Shown here piece after piece: positions 15,256 to 22,214 of a stretch of 26,532 nt of DNA. Source of the stretch: JBOGEB01 sp050743125. GTDB taxonomy: Bacteria; Actinomycetota; Nitriliruptoria; Euzebyales; Egibacteraceae. The position numbers were made by a program, and so were the translations under genes. The notes beneath the pieces are model-generated. The model made no database searches. It was not told the DNA's origin and saw only the letters and a program-made list of their open reading frames with translations. The stretch covers positions 1 to 26,532 of the forward strand of contig JBOGEB010000043.1 of assembly GCA_050743125.1 (NCBI GenBank). Direction: 5' to 3'. Every line of letters starts with the position of its first letter. Position 1 is the first letter of the stretch.

Positions 15256-16460
15256 CAGATGCCTTCCACGAAGCGGCCGGGCGCGCAGCGGCGGTCGGGG
15301 TCGAGCTGTGCCTTCACCCGACGCATCACGCTGATCGCGGACGGTGAGGGGCCGAAGACGTCGGACGGCGAGCCCAGGCCCTCGACGTGACGGCGGAGCA
15401 CGACCGTCCCGCCGAGCGCACCGATCCGGCGGCGCCAGGCACGGACACCCTCCACCTGCGCGGCCGGATCGCCGGAGAACCGGGCGGTGTGCAGGCCCAG
15501 CCCCGCGTGGCTGGCCAGCCGGGCCTTGACCCCGGCCTGGGCGGCCACCTCCGCCAGCGCCGCCGCGGCCTGGGGCAGGCGATCGGGGAGCGTGGAAGCG
15601 CGCGCGACGGTCTCGCCCTGGGCACCGGCGTGCGTGGCGACGAGCAGCCGCCAAACCTCGGTCTCGTCGGGGCCGCCGAGGCGGTCCGCGACGTCGAGGC
15701 CGTGACTGGCCGCGAGCGTCCGGAGGGCTTCGGCCTGCGCGGCGATCCCCGTAGGTCGGCCCTCGAACCGCACCCACAACGTGCCATGGGCGACGTCGAG
15801 CGCGCTCGGCTCGACCGGTGACGCAAGCAGCGCGAGCACCAGCCTGCACAGTGCGGCCATCTGGCCCGGGACACGCGCGGTCAGGCTTGCCTCCGGCAGC
15901 GGGTGGAGGCGGACGATCAGCTCGGTGACCAGACCGAGCGTCCCGAGCGATCCGCAGTAGAGGCGCATGAGGTCGTAGCCGGCGACGTTCTTGACGACCC
16001 GGCCGCCGCTCTGCGCGACCGTGCCGTCGGCGAGCACGATCGTCACCCCGATCACGAGATCGCGCGCCGCGCCGTACCGGAGCCGCCGGGGTCCGTGGTC
16101 GTTCGTCACGAACACCCCGCCGAGCGTCGCGCCCTCGTCCACGCACGGCGGGTCGACCGCGAACCACTGCCCCGACGGCGCAAGCGCCTCCTGCAGAGCC
16201 GACAGGCGCATGCCGGCCCCGACGATCGCGACCATGTCGCCGGCGCTGTGCTCGACGAGCTGGTCGAGGCCGGTCGTCTCGACGACCGCGTCGACCCGCT
16301 CCGGCGGCGCGCCCCACCCCTGCTTCGTGCCGCCGCCGCGGAACAGCAGGGCGCCGGGGGTGTCGCGGACCGCGTCGCGGGCCTCGGCGAGCGTGGTGGG
16401 ACGAAGCGCTCCGCGAAGGGTGGGCGGGCGGGGGAGGTTGGCGCGGTCGACCGCGGTCAC
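15255..16460 (-). CDS. glcE: Glycolate oxidase FAD-binding subunit
   Basis: A 401-aa FAD-binding protein of the PCMH/FAD_binding_4 type, the second flavin subunit of the GlcDEF complex. The dinucleotide loop is seen at FRGGGTKQGWG (about 40-50), with VAIVGAGMRLSALQEALAP and the diagnostic VDEGATLGGVFVTNDHGPRR, then GRVVKNVAGYDLMRLYCGS, which is very typical of GlcE. The shorter C-terminal part ends in AQLDPDRRCAPGRF. The GTG start at 16460 overlaps the glcD stop (GTGA). The length is a little above the usual 350-380. Function relies on GlcD and GlcF, both adjacent. Confidence 0.94.
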   Translation of the reverse strand: MTAVDRANLPRPPTLRGALRPTTLAEARDAVRDTPGALLFRGGGTKQGWGAPPERVDAVVETTGLDQLVEHSAGDMVAIVGAGMRLSALQEALAPSGQWFAVDPPCVDEGATLGGVFVTNDHGPRRLRYGAARDLVIGVTIVLADGTVAQSGGRVVKNVAGYDLMRLYCGSLGTLGLVTELIVRLHPLPEASLTARVPGQMAALCRLVLALLASPVEPSALDVAHGTLWVRFEGRPTGIAAQAEALRTLAASHGLDVADRLGGPDETEVWRLLVATHAGAQGETVARASTLPDRLPQAAAALAEVAAQAGVKARLASHAGLGLHTARFSGDPAAQVEGVRAWRRRIGALGGTVVLRRHVEGLGSPSDVFGPSPSAISVMRRVKAQLDPDRRCAPGRFVEGI

Positions 16461-17911
16461 AGGCGCTCGATCACTCCCCTGGCCTCGAGTGGGTGTGGCT
16501 TGTACGGGCCGGGCCGCTCGCCGCAGAGCCGCGGCGTGGGGAAGATCTTGTCGGGGTTCGACAGCCCTGCCGGGTCGAACGCCGCCCGCACCCGAGCCAT
16601 GACCGCGAGGTCCTCCTCCGAGAACATCTTCGGCATGGAGCAGGCCTTGTCGGTCCCGACGCCGTGCTCACCGGTGATCGACCCGCCCTGCTCGACGCAC
16701 AGCTCCACGATGCCGGTCGCGAGCTTCTCGGCGCGCTCGGCCTCGCCGGGAACCGCGCCGTCGTAGAGGACGAGCGGGTGCAGGTTGCCGTCGCCGGCGT
16801 GGAAGACGTTCGCCACGCGCAGCCCCGCCACGCTCGCCATCTCGGCGATGCGGGCGAGCGTCTCGCCGAGGCGGACGCGGGGGATCACCCCGTCCTGGAC
16901 GAAGTAGTCCGGCGAGAGCCGGCCCATCGCGGCGAACGCGGACTTGCGGCCCTTCCAGATCAGCGCCCGCTCCTCGGCGTCACCGGCGACGCGGATCTTC
17001 GTCGTGCCGCCGGCGCGGCAGATGGCCTGGACAGCGGCGAACTCGGCCTCGACCTCGGCGGTCGGCCCGTCGAGCTCCACCACCAACGCGGCCCCGCACT
17101 CGAGCGAGTAGCCAGCGCCCGTCGCGGCCTCGCACGCGGCGATCGCGAGCGCGTCGAGCATCTCCACCGCCGCGGGGACAATGCCGGCGGCGACGATCCC
17201 GCTGACCGCGTCGCCTGCCTTGGCTGGAGACGAGAAGTCGGCCACGAGCGTGCGCACGGCCTCGGGCCGGCGCAGCAGGCGCACGACGACCTTCGTCGCG
17301 ATCCCGCAGGTGCCCTCAGCGCCGACGAACACCCCGCGGAGGTCATAACCGGGCGCGTCGAGGGTCGTCGCGCCGAGCTGGACGACCTCGCCGTCGGCCG
17401 TCACCACCTCGAGCGCGAGCACGTGGTTGGTCGTGAACCCGTACTTCAGGCAGTGCGCCCCGCCGGAGTTCTCCGCGACGTTGCCGCCGATCGAGCAGAC
17501 GGCCTGGCTGGACGGATCGGGCGCGTAGTAGAGGTTGTGGCGCTCGACGGCCTGGGAGATCTCCAGGTTCGTCACGCCTGGCTCGACGACCATCCGCCGG
17601 TTGGGCACGTCGACCTCGAGGATGCGCCGCATCCGCGTGAGGACGACGAGCACACCGTCCGGGTGGGGCAGCGCGCCACCGGACAGGCCCGTCCCCGAGC
17701 CGCGCGCGACGAACGGTGTGCCCTCGCGCGCGCAGGCCCGCACGACGGCCGCGACCTGGGCGGTGGTGGTCGGCAGAACCACGAGACCTGGCGTGACCCG
17801 GTAGCCGGTGAGCCCGTCGCACTCGTAGGTCCGGGCCTGGATGCGCTCCCACAGGACGCCCCGCTCGCCGAGCAGCGCGGCGAACTCGCGCCGCAGCCCC
17901 TCCAACGCCAT
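16457..17911 (-). CDS. glcD: Glycolate oxidase catalytic FAD subunit
   Basis: A 484-aa flavoprotein that oxidises glycolate to glyoxylate. The FAD_binding_4 domain shows PTTTAQVAAVVRAC, ARGSGTGLSGGA (69-80) and CSIGGNVAENSGGAHCLKYG. The FAD-oxidase C domain shows HAGDGNLHP and GEHGVG, with His residues expected in the active site, and the gene ends in NPDKIFPTPRLC. I choose ATG at 17911 because AGGAGC lies 6 bases upstream; an ATG at 17938 has no ribosome binding site. D-lactate dehydrogenases share this fold, but adjacent glcE and glcF make glycolate the best substrate. It starts 38 bases after the hairpin that follows the cbb genes, so it may have its own promoter or rely on readthrough. 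Confidence 0.94.
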   Translation of the reverse strand: MALEGLRREFAALLGERGVLWERIQARTYECDGLTGYRVTPGLVVLPTTTAQVAAVVRACAREGTPFVARGSGTGLSGGALPHPDGVLVVLTRMRRILEVDVPNRRMVVEPGVTNLEISQAVERHNLYYAPDPSSQAVCSIGGNVAENSGGAHCLKYGFTTNHVLALEVVTADGEVVQLGATTLDAPGYDLRGVFVGAEGTCGIATKVVVRLLRRPEAVRTLVADFSSPAKAGDAVSGIVAAGIVPAAVEMLDALAIAACEAATGAGYSLECGAALVVELDGPTAEVEAEFAAVQAICRAGGTTKIRVAGDAEERALIWKGRKSAFAAMGRLSPDYFVQDGVIPRVRLGETLARIAEMASVAGLRVANVFHAGDGNLHPLVLYDGAVPGEAERAEKLATGIVELCVEQGGSITGEHGVGTDKACSMPKMFSEEDLAVMARVRAAFDPAGLSNPDKIFPTPRLCGERPGPYKPHPLEARGVIERL

Positions 17912-17948
17912 CTGCGCTCCTGGTCCTGATGTGAGCATGGTCTGCAGC

Positions 17949-17987
17949 GTGGACACTTTGGTCCATCTGGCGGACCAAAGTGTCCAC
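17949..17987. terminator. 39-nt perfect hairpin between orf70 and glcD
   Basis: A 16-bp perfect inverted repeat, GTGGACACTTTGGTCC / GGACCAAAGTGTCCAC, around a 7-nt loop. It begins 8 bases after the orf70 stop and ends 38 bases before the glcD start. No T-tract follows on the minus strand, so it would be an I-shaped terminator of the kind used in high-GC actinobacteria. An operator for a dimeric regulator of glcD is an alternative: the inner TTGGTCC/GGACCAA recalls GntR-type half-sites, but their spacing is too wide for the usual consensus. Confidence 0.6.
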
Positions 17988-17994
17988 AGGGGCG

Positions 17995-18207
17995 TCAGTC
18001 GTTGTCTGACATGTAGTCGTCGCCGTAGGACGCAAAGCCGTGGCGGAAGGCGGCCAGGTCGTAGGTGACCAGCTCGTCGCCCTCCCAACGGGCGCCGAGG
18101 GCGGTGGCCACGTCGGCGTCGTCGAGGCCCTCGGGCTCAGCTCCGCTCCACTGGAAGGGCACGAAGCCCGAGGTCCGGCGCGCTAGGACGACCCGCTCGA
18201 GGCTCAG
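17995..18207 (-). CDS. Small acidic protein encoded directly after cbbX (orf70)
   Basis: A 70-aa reading frame with no recognised domain. It begins SLERVVLARRTSGFVPFQW, passes LDDADVATALGARWEGDEL and ends HGFASYGDDYMSDND. It is acidic, with a strand-like start and an aromatic, Asp-rich tail, and has no signal peptide or membrane segment. Almost every codon ends in G or C, as in neighbouring real genes. No ATG, GTG or TTG is available at the 5' end. The only start placed correctly is CTG at 18207, overlapping the cbbX stop as CTGA, with GAGGAGA six bases upstream. Being last in cbbLSX and followed by a hairpin, it may have a RuBisCO-related role such as activation, assembly or regulation, but that rests on position alone. 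Confidence 0.72.
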   Translation of the reverse strand: MSLERVVLARRTSGFVPFQWSGAEPEGLDDADVATALGARWEGDELVTYDLAAFRHGFASYGDDYMSDND

Positions 18208-19256
18208 TGCGTCTCCTCGGGGTCGTCCCCGGCCCCGTCATCGAATACCCGGCTCTTCAGCACGTCGTCGGGCTGGATGGTGACGAGGTCGCCCTTGGTG
18301 AGCCGCCCCGTGCCGCCCTCGGCCGCTTCCCACAGCCGGTTGGCGTGGCGCATGCGGAGCCGGTCCAGGGCGTTGCGGACGCTGCGGCCGTTGGCGAAGC
18401 GGGGCTGCTCCATGCGTCGTCGGAGGTAGTCCTCGAACGCTTTCTCCCCTTCAGCCGAGAACTTGTAGCGCTGGTCGGCGACCATGAGCGCAGCGATGGC
18501 CATGAGCTCGTCGAGGTTGTAGTCGGGGAAGTCGATGTGGTGGCCGATGCGTGAGCTGAGCCCGGGGACGTCAGAGAAGAAGCGGTCCATTCGGTCGGCG
18601 TAGCCGGCCATGATGACGACCAGGTCCTGGCGTTGGTTCTCCATGACCTGGAGAAGCATCTCGACCGTCTCCTGGCCGTAGTCGCGCTCGTTGTCGACTC
18701 GGTACAGGTGGTAGGCCTCGTCGATGAACAGCACCCCGCCCATCGCACGCTTGAGGACCTCCCGGGTTTTGGGGGCGGTGTGGCCGACGTATTGGCCTAC
18801 CAGGTCGTCACGGGTGACGGTGACCAGGTGGCCCTTGCGGACGTAGCCCAGCTGGTACAGCACCTCACCCATGCGCTGCGCCACCGTGGTCTTGCCCGTG
18901 CCGGGGTTGCCGGTGAACGACATGTGCAGCGTGGGGGGATCGGCGTCGAGGCCCATGGTGCGGCGGAGCTTGTCGACCAGCAGCAGGGCGGCGATCTCCT
19001 TGACCCGGCGCTTGACCCCCTGAAGCGCCACCAGCTCGGCGTCGAGCCGGTCGAGCACCTTCTCCACGCGCGACTGGCGCATGACCTCCCCCAGATCGAC
19101 CTCGGCGTCGTCGGGGACCTCGTTCAGGGGATCGTCCAGGTCGGCGAAGCGCTCGTCGACCTGGACGCGGCCGTACGAGCTGGCCGCCTTCTCCTGGAGG
19201 TCGGAGCGCATGCCGGGGCCGGTGGGCGGCGCCTGCGGCGGATTGGGGAGCGCCAT
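18204..19256 (-). CDS. cbbX: CbbX, red-type RuBisCO activase (AAA+)
   Basis: A 350-aa AAA+ ATPase. Family members form hexamers that pull the RuBisCO large-subunit C-terminus to release inhibitory sugar phosphates such as RuBP. Walker A is GNPGTGKTT (116-124), Walker B is VLFIDEA (175-181), and the pore-loop segment GQYVGHTAPKT lies between. The arginine-finger region (PGLSSRIGHHIDFPDYN) and sensor-2 segment (GRSVRNALDRLRMRHANRL) are present. The N-terminus (about 1-60, Pro-rich then acidic) is longer than in the common ~300-residue CbbX. ATG at 19256 overlaps the cbbS stop as TGATG with GGGAGC upstream. Its presence agrees with a red-type RuBisCO. Confidence 0.95.
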   Translation of the reverse strand: MALPNPPQAPPTGPGMRSDLQEKAASSYGRVQVDERFADLDDPLNEVPDDAEVDLGEVMRQSRVEKVLDRLDAELVALQGVKRRVKEIAALLLVDKLRRTMGLDADPPTLHMSFTGNPGTGKTTVAQRMGEVLYQLGYVRKGHLVTVTRDDLVGQYVGHTAPKTREVLKRAMGGVLFIDEAYHLYRVDNERDYGQETVEMLLQVMENQRQDLVVIMAGYADRMDRFFSDVPGLSSRIGHHIDFPDYNLDELMAIAALMVADQRYKFSAEGEKAFEDYLRRRMEQPRFANGRSVRNALDRLRMRHANRLWEAAEGGTGRLTKGDLVTIQPDDVLKSRVFDDGAGDDPEETH

Positions 19257-19696
19257 CAGCTCCCGTCCCCGCTCCCATCCTGGTATCGGCGGCCGGGGGG
19301 CTGGTCGGCGGCGTAGGGGTGCAGGGTGTAGCGGATGCTGCGGTCGTGGGACTCCTGCCGCTCCAGGCGGAAGCCGGGCTCGTCGGGCGGCCGGTTGACG
19401 ATGAACTGCAGAGCAGTGGTCTGGCGGCCTCGGCTGGCGTCGTAGGCGCTGACCCGGATGTAGTGGTTGGGGTAGGCCTCCCGGCACCGGTTGACCTCGT
19501 ACACCGCTCCGGAGCCGTCCTTGAGGTCGAACATCGGCAGGCCCCACATCTCCCAGTAGACGTTGCGGGGATGGGGGTCGTCGGTGAACTCCACCGAGAC
19601 CGCCCAGCCGTTGTCGATGACGTACTGGCACTGGGCGCCGATCTGGTCGTCGGTGAGCGGGGCGAGGTAGGAGAAGGTTCCTTGGGTCAGGTGCAT
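19256..19696 (-). CDS. cbbS: RuBisCO small subunit, form I red type
   Basis: A 146-aa small subunit of form I RuBisCO. It starts MHLTQGTFSYLAPLTDDQI, the usual red-type beginning, with QYVIDNGWAVSVEFTDDPHP, YWEMWGLPMFDL and the helix EVNRCREAYPNHYIRVSAYD. Its extended C-terminus (FRLERQESHDRSIRYTLHPY and beyond) supplies the beta-hairpin that red-type small subunits insert into the central channel of the L8S8 complex. ATG at 19696 follows GGAGCG; it lies 12 bases after cbbL and overlaps cbbX. The last ~15 residues (PPGRRYQDGSGDGS) are low-complexity and probably disordered. Confidence 0.96.
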   Translation of the reverse strand: MHLTQGTFSYLAPLTDDQIGAQCQYVIDNGWAVSVEFTDDPHPRNVYWEMWGLPMFDLKDGSGAVYEVNRCREAYPNHYIRVSAYDASRGRQTTALQFIVNRPPDEPGFRLERQESHDRSIRYTLHPYAADQPPGRRYQDGSGDGS

Positions 19697-19708
19697 ACGA
19701 TCGCTCCT

Positions 19709-21169
19709 TCAGGCCGTGGGCGTCGGGGTCTCGACCACGTCGGCGGTGTCGGTGGACTCGAACTCGAAGGTGATGTCGCCCCAGGTGTCGAGCGCCGCCT
19801 GGAGCGGCTTGCAGCCCTGGGCCGCCTTGCGCAGGATCTCCGGGCCCTCCTTGACGTAGTCGCGGCCCTCGTTGCGGGCCTGGACCATCGTCTCCAGGGC
19901 CACCCGGTTGGCGGTGGCGCCAGCGCTGATGCCCATGGGGTGGCCGATGGTGCCGCCGCCGAACTGGAGGACGCAGTCCTCGCCCAGGTAATCGAGGAGC
20001 TGGTGCATCTGGCCGGCGTGGATCCCGCCGGAGGCGACGGGGAAGATGCCCGGCACCCAGGCCCAGTCCTGGTCGAAGTAGAAGCCCAGGGCGGGGTCCT
20101 TCTTGTTGTAGTAGTCGCGGCAGGTGGAGTAGTAGCCCTTGATCATGCCCGGGTCGCCCTCGAGCTTGCCCACCACGGTGCCGGCGTGGACGTGGTCGAC
20201 GCCCATCATGCGCACCCATTTGGCGATGACCCGGAAGCTCACGCCGTGGTTCTTCTGGCGGGTGTAGGTGGCGTGGGCCGCCCGGTGGAGGTGGAGGATG
20301 CACCCGTTCTTGCGTGCCCACTTGCCCATCGAGCCGATAGCGGTGTAGCCGATGGTCAGGTCGATCATGATGATGACGCTGCCCAGCTCCTTGGCGAACT
20401 CGGCCCGCTCGTACATGTCCTCCATCGTGGCGGCGGTGACGTTCAGGTAGTGGCCTTTGACCTCACCGGTCTCGGCGATGGCCCGGTTGACCGCCTCCAT
20501 GCAGAACAGGTAGCGGTCCCGCCAGCGCATGAACGGCTGGCTGTTGATGTTCTCGTCGTCCTTCGTGAAGTCGAGTCCGCCCCGCAGGGCCTCGTAGACA
20601 ACCCGCCCGTAGTTGCGGGCCGACAGGCCCAGCTTGGGCTTGACCGTGGCCCCCAGCAGAGGCTTGCCGTACTTGTTCAGGTACTCCCGCTCCATGACGA
20701 TGCCGTGCGCCGGGCCCTGGAAGGTCTTGAGGTACTGCGGGGGTATGCGCAGGTCCTCCAGGCGCAGCGCCTTGAGGGCCTTGAAGCCGAAGACGTTGCC
20801 GATGATCGAGGAGGACATGTTGGGGATGGAGCCCTCCTCGAACAGGTCGATGTCGTAGGCGATGTAGGCGATGTGCTGCTGGCCGTCGGTGCCGGGGACC
20901 TCCTCGACCTTGTATGCCTTGGCCTGATATGCCTCGTGGGCGGTGAGGCGGTCGGTCCACACCACGCTCCAGGTGGCGGTGGACGACTCTCCCGCCACCG
21001 CGGCCGACGCCTCGACGGGATCGACCCCGGCCTGGGGGCTGATCCGGAAGGCGGCCAGGATGTCGGTGTCCTTGGGCTGGTAGTCAGGCTCCCAGTAGCC
21101 CATCTCGGCGTAGGGGGTGACCCCGGCGCTCCAGCGGTCCTTCTTACCGTTTCCACTTGTGCCGGCCAT
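19709..21169 (-). CDS. cbbL: RuBisCO large subunit, form I (red type, IC/IE-like)
   Basis: The 486-aa catalytic subunit of ribulose-1,5-bisphosphate carboxylase/oxygenase. Active-site residues are complete: Lys177 and Lys179 in TVKPKLGLS, the carbamylated Lys203 with Asp205 and Glu206 in GGLDFTKDDEN, His293/His295/Arg296 in LHLHRAAH, His328 in DHVHAG, loop-6 Lys335 in GTVVGKLEGDP, and the phosphate-binding SGGIHAGQMHQL and QFGGGTIGHPMG. The wording HATYTRQKNHGVSFRVIAKW points to the red-type clade seen in actinobacteria and proteobacteria (IC/IE); I cannot separate those two by eye. ATG at 21169 follows GAGGAG. It is first in the operon and divergent from cbbR, its expected activator. Confidence 0.98.
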   Translation of the reverse strand: MAGTSGNGKKDRWSAGVTPYAEMGYWEPDYQPKDTDILAAFRISPQAGVDPVEASAAVAGESSTATWSVVWTDRLTAHEAYQAKAYKVEEVPGTDGQQHIAYIAYDIDLFEEGSIPNMSSSIIGNVFGFKALKALRLEDLRIPPQYLKTFQGPAHGIVMEREYLNKYGKPLLGATVKPKLGLSARNYGRVVYEALRGGLDFTKDDENINSQPFMRWRDRYLFCMEAVNRAIAETGEVKGHYLNVTAATMEDMYERAEFAKELGSVIIMIDLTIGYTAIGSMGKWARKNGCILHLHRAAHATYTRQKNHGVSFRVIAKWVRMMGVDHVHAGTVVGKLEGDPGMIKGYYSTCRDYYNKKDPALGFYFDQDWAWVPGIFPVASGGIHAGQMHQLLDYLGEDCVLQFGGGTIGHPMGISAGATANRVALETMVQARNEGRDYVKEGPEILRKAAQGCKPLQAALDTWGDITFEFESTDTADVVETPTPTA

Positions 21170-21273
21170 GGTCTCCTCGGGGCGATCGACGCGCGGCGGG
21201 TCCGCTCTCGGCCCATCGACCGCATTCTCCCTCCATGAACCCTTGGCTGTCCATTGCGAATTCAGCCCAAAAC

Positions 21274-21291
21274 CATAAGCTTTTATTTATG
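21274..21291. promoter_or_regulatory. Probable CbbR site in AT-rich cbbL-cbbR intergenic region
   Basis: The 141-bp divergent intergenic region contains a sharp AT-rich island (about 21269-21297) in otherwise very GC-rich DNA. Within it CATAA (21274-21278) and TTATG (21287-21291) form an inverted repeat with an 8-base spacer, close to the interrupted-dyad form of LysR-type sites. TATGAT at 21288-21293 could also be the -10 of cbbR, which would place the regulator on its own promoter. The exact bases bound are inference. Confidence 0.5.
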
Positions 21292-21310
21292 ATTTTAGGA
21301 GGGGCACGGG

Positions 21311-22204
21311 ATGACGCTGACCCAGCTGCGGGCTTTCGTGGAGGTGGCGGCCACTGGCTCGGTCCGCCAGGCCGCAGCCCGGCTGGTGGTCAGCCAGCCG
21401 GCGGTCTCGGCGGCGGTGGCGGCCCTCCAGCGTGACCTCGGGGTGGCCCTGGTCGCCCGGGAGGGCCGCGGGCTCAAGCTCACCCCGGCGGGGCGGGTCT
21501 TCGCCGGGTACGCCCGCCAGGTTCTGGGGCTGCTCGCCGAGGCCGAGGCCGCTGCCGTCGGCGGCGCGGACCCGACCCGCGGCCGAGTGCGCATCGCTGC
21601 GGTGACCTCTGCGGGCGAGCATCTCCTCCCGCCGGTCCTGGCCTCCTTTCGGTCCCGCCACCCTGGCGCCGCGCTCGGCCTGGAGGTCGGCACCCGCGAG
21701 CGCGTCTGGGGCCTGCTGGCTGACCACGAGGCCGACCTCGCGATCGGCGGGCGGCCCCCGTCGGGCCACGGGTTCACGACCCGGGCGGTGCGGGACAACG
21801 AGCTCGTCGTGGTTGCCGCCCCGGGCGTCCACCCGGAAGGAGCGACGTGGCTGCTCCGCGAGGCGACCTCGGGCACCCGCGCGAGCACAGAGGCGTTCCT
21901 CGAAGCCGCAGGGACCGACCCGCCCCGCCTGGAGTTCGGCTCGAACGGGGCGGTCATCGCCGGGGCGGTCGTCGGCCTCGGCATGACGCTCGTCTCCCGC
22001 GACGCGGTGACCCGCGAGCTCGAGCAGGGCCAACTCACCGTCGTTCCGCTGCCCGGGACCCCCTTGCAGCGCCCTTGGCACGTGGTGACCCACGATCCGG
22101 TCCCGCCCACGACGCTGCTGCTGCTCGCCCACCTTGTCGAGTCAGGGGGGTTCACCGCCAAGGTCCCTCCACCGAGGGAGGATTTGGCCAGGCCGTCGGG
22201 TTAG
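21311..22204 (+). CDS. cbbR: LysR-type regulator, probable CbbR
   Basis: A 297-aa LysR-family regulator. The winged helix-turn-helix is at about 2-60 (LTQLRAFVEVAATGSVRQAA, RLVVSQPAVSAAVAAL, LVAREGRGLKLTPAG). The effector domain (~90-290) begins GRVRIAAVTSAGEHLLPPVL. CbbR proteins in other autotrophs sense metabolites such as RuBP or NADPH and activate cbb promoters; divergent placement from cbbL supports that identity here. ATG at 21311 follows AGGAGGGG. It is followed 10 bases later by the aldolase gene, so the two are likely one transcript. A different LysR role is possible because sequence alone does not separate CbbR from relatives. Confidence 0.88.
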   Translation: MTLTQLRAFVEVAATGSVRQAAARLVVSQPAVSAAVAALQRDLGVALVAREGRGLKLTPAGRVFAGYARQVLGLLAEAEAAAVGGADPTRGRVRIAAVTSAGEHLLPPVLASFRSRHPGAALGLEVGTRERVWGLLADHEADLAIGGRPPSGHGFTTRAVRDNELVVVAAPGVHPEGATWLLREATSGTRASTEAFLEAAGTDPPRLEFGSNGAVIAGAVVGLGMTLVSRDAVTRELEQGQLTVVPLPGTPLQRPWHVVTHDPVPPTTLLLLAHLVESGGFTAKVPPPREDLARPSG

Positions 22205-22214
22205 GATCCGCAGC

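Noticed and set aside
13954..16317. A 787-codon fused frame covering glcF plus upstream sequence
   Set aside because: Everything before the ATG at 15255 is an out-of-frame reading of glcE, with Arg/Gly-rich nonsense; real glcF starts at the TGATG junction.
17912..17938. Upstream ATG at 17938 as the glcD start
   Set aside because: It has no ribosome binding site, whereas the ATG at 17911 has AGGAGC at good spacing; the nine extra residues are low-complexity.
17949..17987. Classical rho-independent terminator
   Set aside because: The stem is perfect but no T-run follows on either strand, so only a non-canonical terminator or operator can be claimed.
18204..20321. A 705-codon fusion of cbbX with upstream coding sequence
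   Set aside because: The N-terminal part reads cbbL and cbbS in the wrong frame. CbbX begins at the TGATG overlap with cbbS.
19319..21238. Long plus-strand open frame (639 codons) opposite cbbS and cbbL
   Set aside because: It is antisense to clearly functional RuBisCO genes and reads as Val/Gly/Ala/Asp-rich low-complexity sequence; long shadow frames are expected at this GC content.
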